Assembly: GCA_937891725.1 (NCBI GenBank)
Contig: CALAHL010000593.1
Location: forward strand, 1 to 6,298
Length of the DNA: 6,298 bases
Source of the DNA: an uncultured Rhodospirillaceae bacterium
Lineage (GTDB): Bacteria > Pseudomonadota > Alphaproteobacteria > Thalassobaculales > Thalassobaculaceae
Reading direction: 5' to 3'
Part shown: one piece after another, positions 6,206 to 6,298 of the stretch
How the letters are laid out: every line of letters starts with the position of its first letter
How positions within the stretch are numbered: the first letter of the stretch is position 1
Program-made: the position numbers and the translations under genes
The notes under the pieces: model-generated
Databases searched by the model: none
What the model saw: only the letters and a program-made list of their open reading frames with translations
What the model was told of the DNA's origin: nothing

Positions 6206-6298
6206 CCTATGGTGCGATTTCTCTGATGTGGCGGGGTTCATCGTCCGCGGTTCCAGGTCCCGCTGGCGGACCCGCTCCACGGCCCTTTTCTTTCGACG

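Noticed and set aside
6243..6271. GTCCGC/GCGGAC inverted repeat near the right edge
   Set aside because: Six-bp arms around a 17-nt spacer with no T-run and no adjacent gene visible; not distinguishable from chance in GC-rich DNA. The segment also does not fold as a tRNA by eye.

Overview
The window looks like chromosomal housekeeping DNA from a GC-rich alphaproteobacterium, plausibly of the Rhodospirillales type. The evidence is the gene order DUF3576 - leuS - lptE - holA on one strand, the GC/GCC-rich codon use, and a Gram-negative trimeric-type porin. The placement is by recognition of gene content and protein features; no search was run.

Positions 1-4665 hold four minus-strand genes that read leftward. 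First comes a DUF3576 lipoprotein of unknown function (4665-4099), then leucyl-tRNA synthetase leuS (4016-1449), the LPS-assembly lipoprotein lptE (1433-921), and the DNA polymerase III delta subunit holA (895 to beyond position 1, truncated by the window edge). The gaps are 82, 15 and 25 nt, with no terminator-like hairpin in them, so co-transcription is likely, most tightly for leuS-lptE-holA. The products act in different processes: translation, outer-membrane LPS insertion and clamp loading for replication. The cluster is therefore best read as a conserved housekeeping operon rather than a pathway.

Positions 4666-5039 are a 374-nt divergent intergenic region. It carries weak candidate promoters for each direction and an unusual density of dyad symmetry. 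There are two 26-bp inverted repeats (4753-4778 and 4810-4835), a TGTGGC/GTCACA dyad (4862-4879), a TTAACAG-type dyad over the presumed leftward -10, and two (GC)4 tracts.

Positions 5040-6143 encode a 367-aa outer-membrane porin on the plus strand with a clear signal peptide and a C-terminal phenylalanine. Its codon use is visibly T-richer than its neighbours', as expected for a very highly expressed gene. A strong rho-independent terminator follows (6176-6205). The last ~90 nt hold no gene I can support.

I found no mobile element, CRISPR array, RNA gene or defence-like system. The most worthwhile unexplained elements are the dyads in the divergent promoter region and the uncharacterised DUF3576 lipoprotein.
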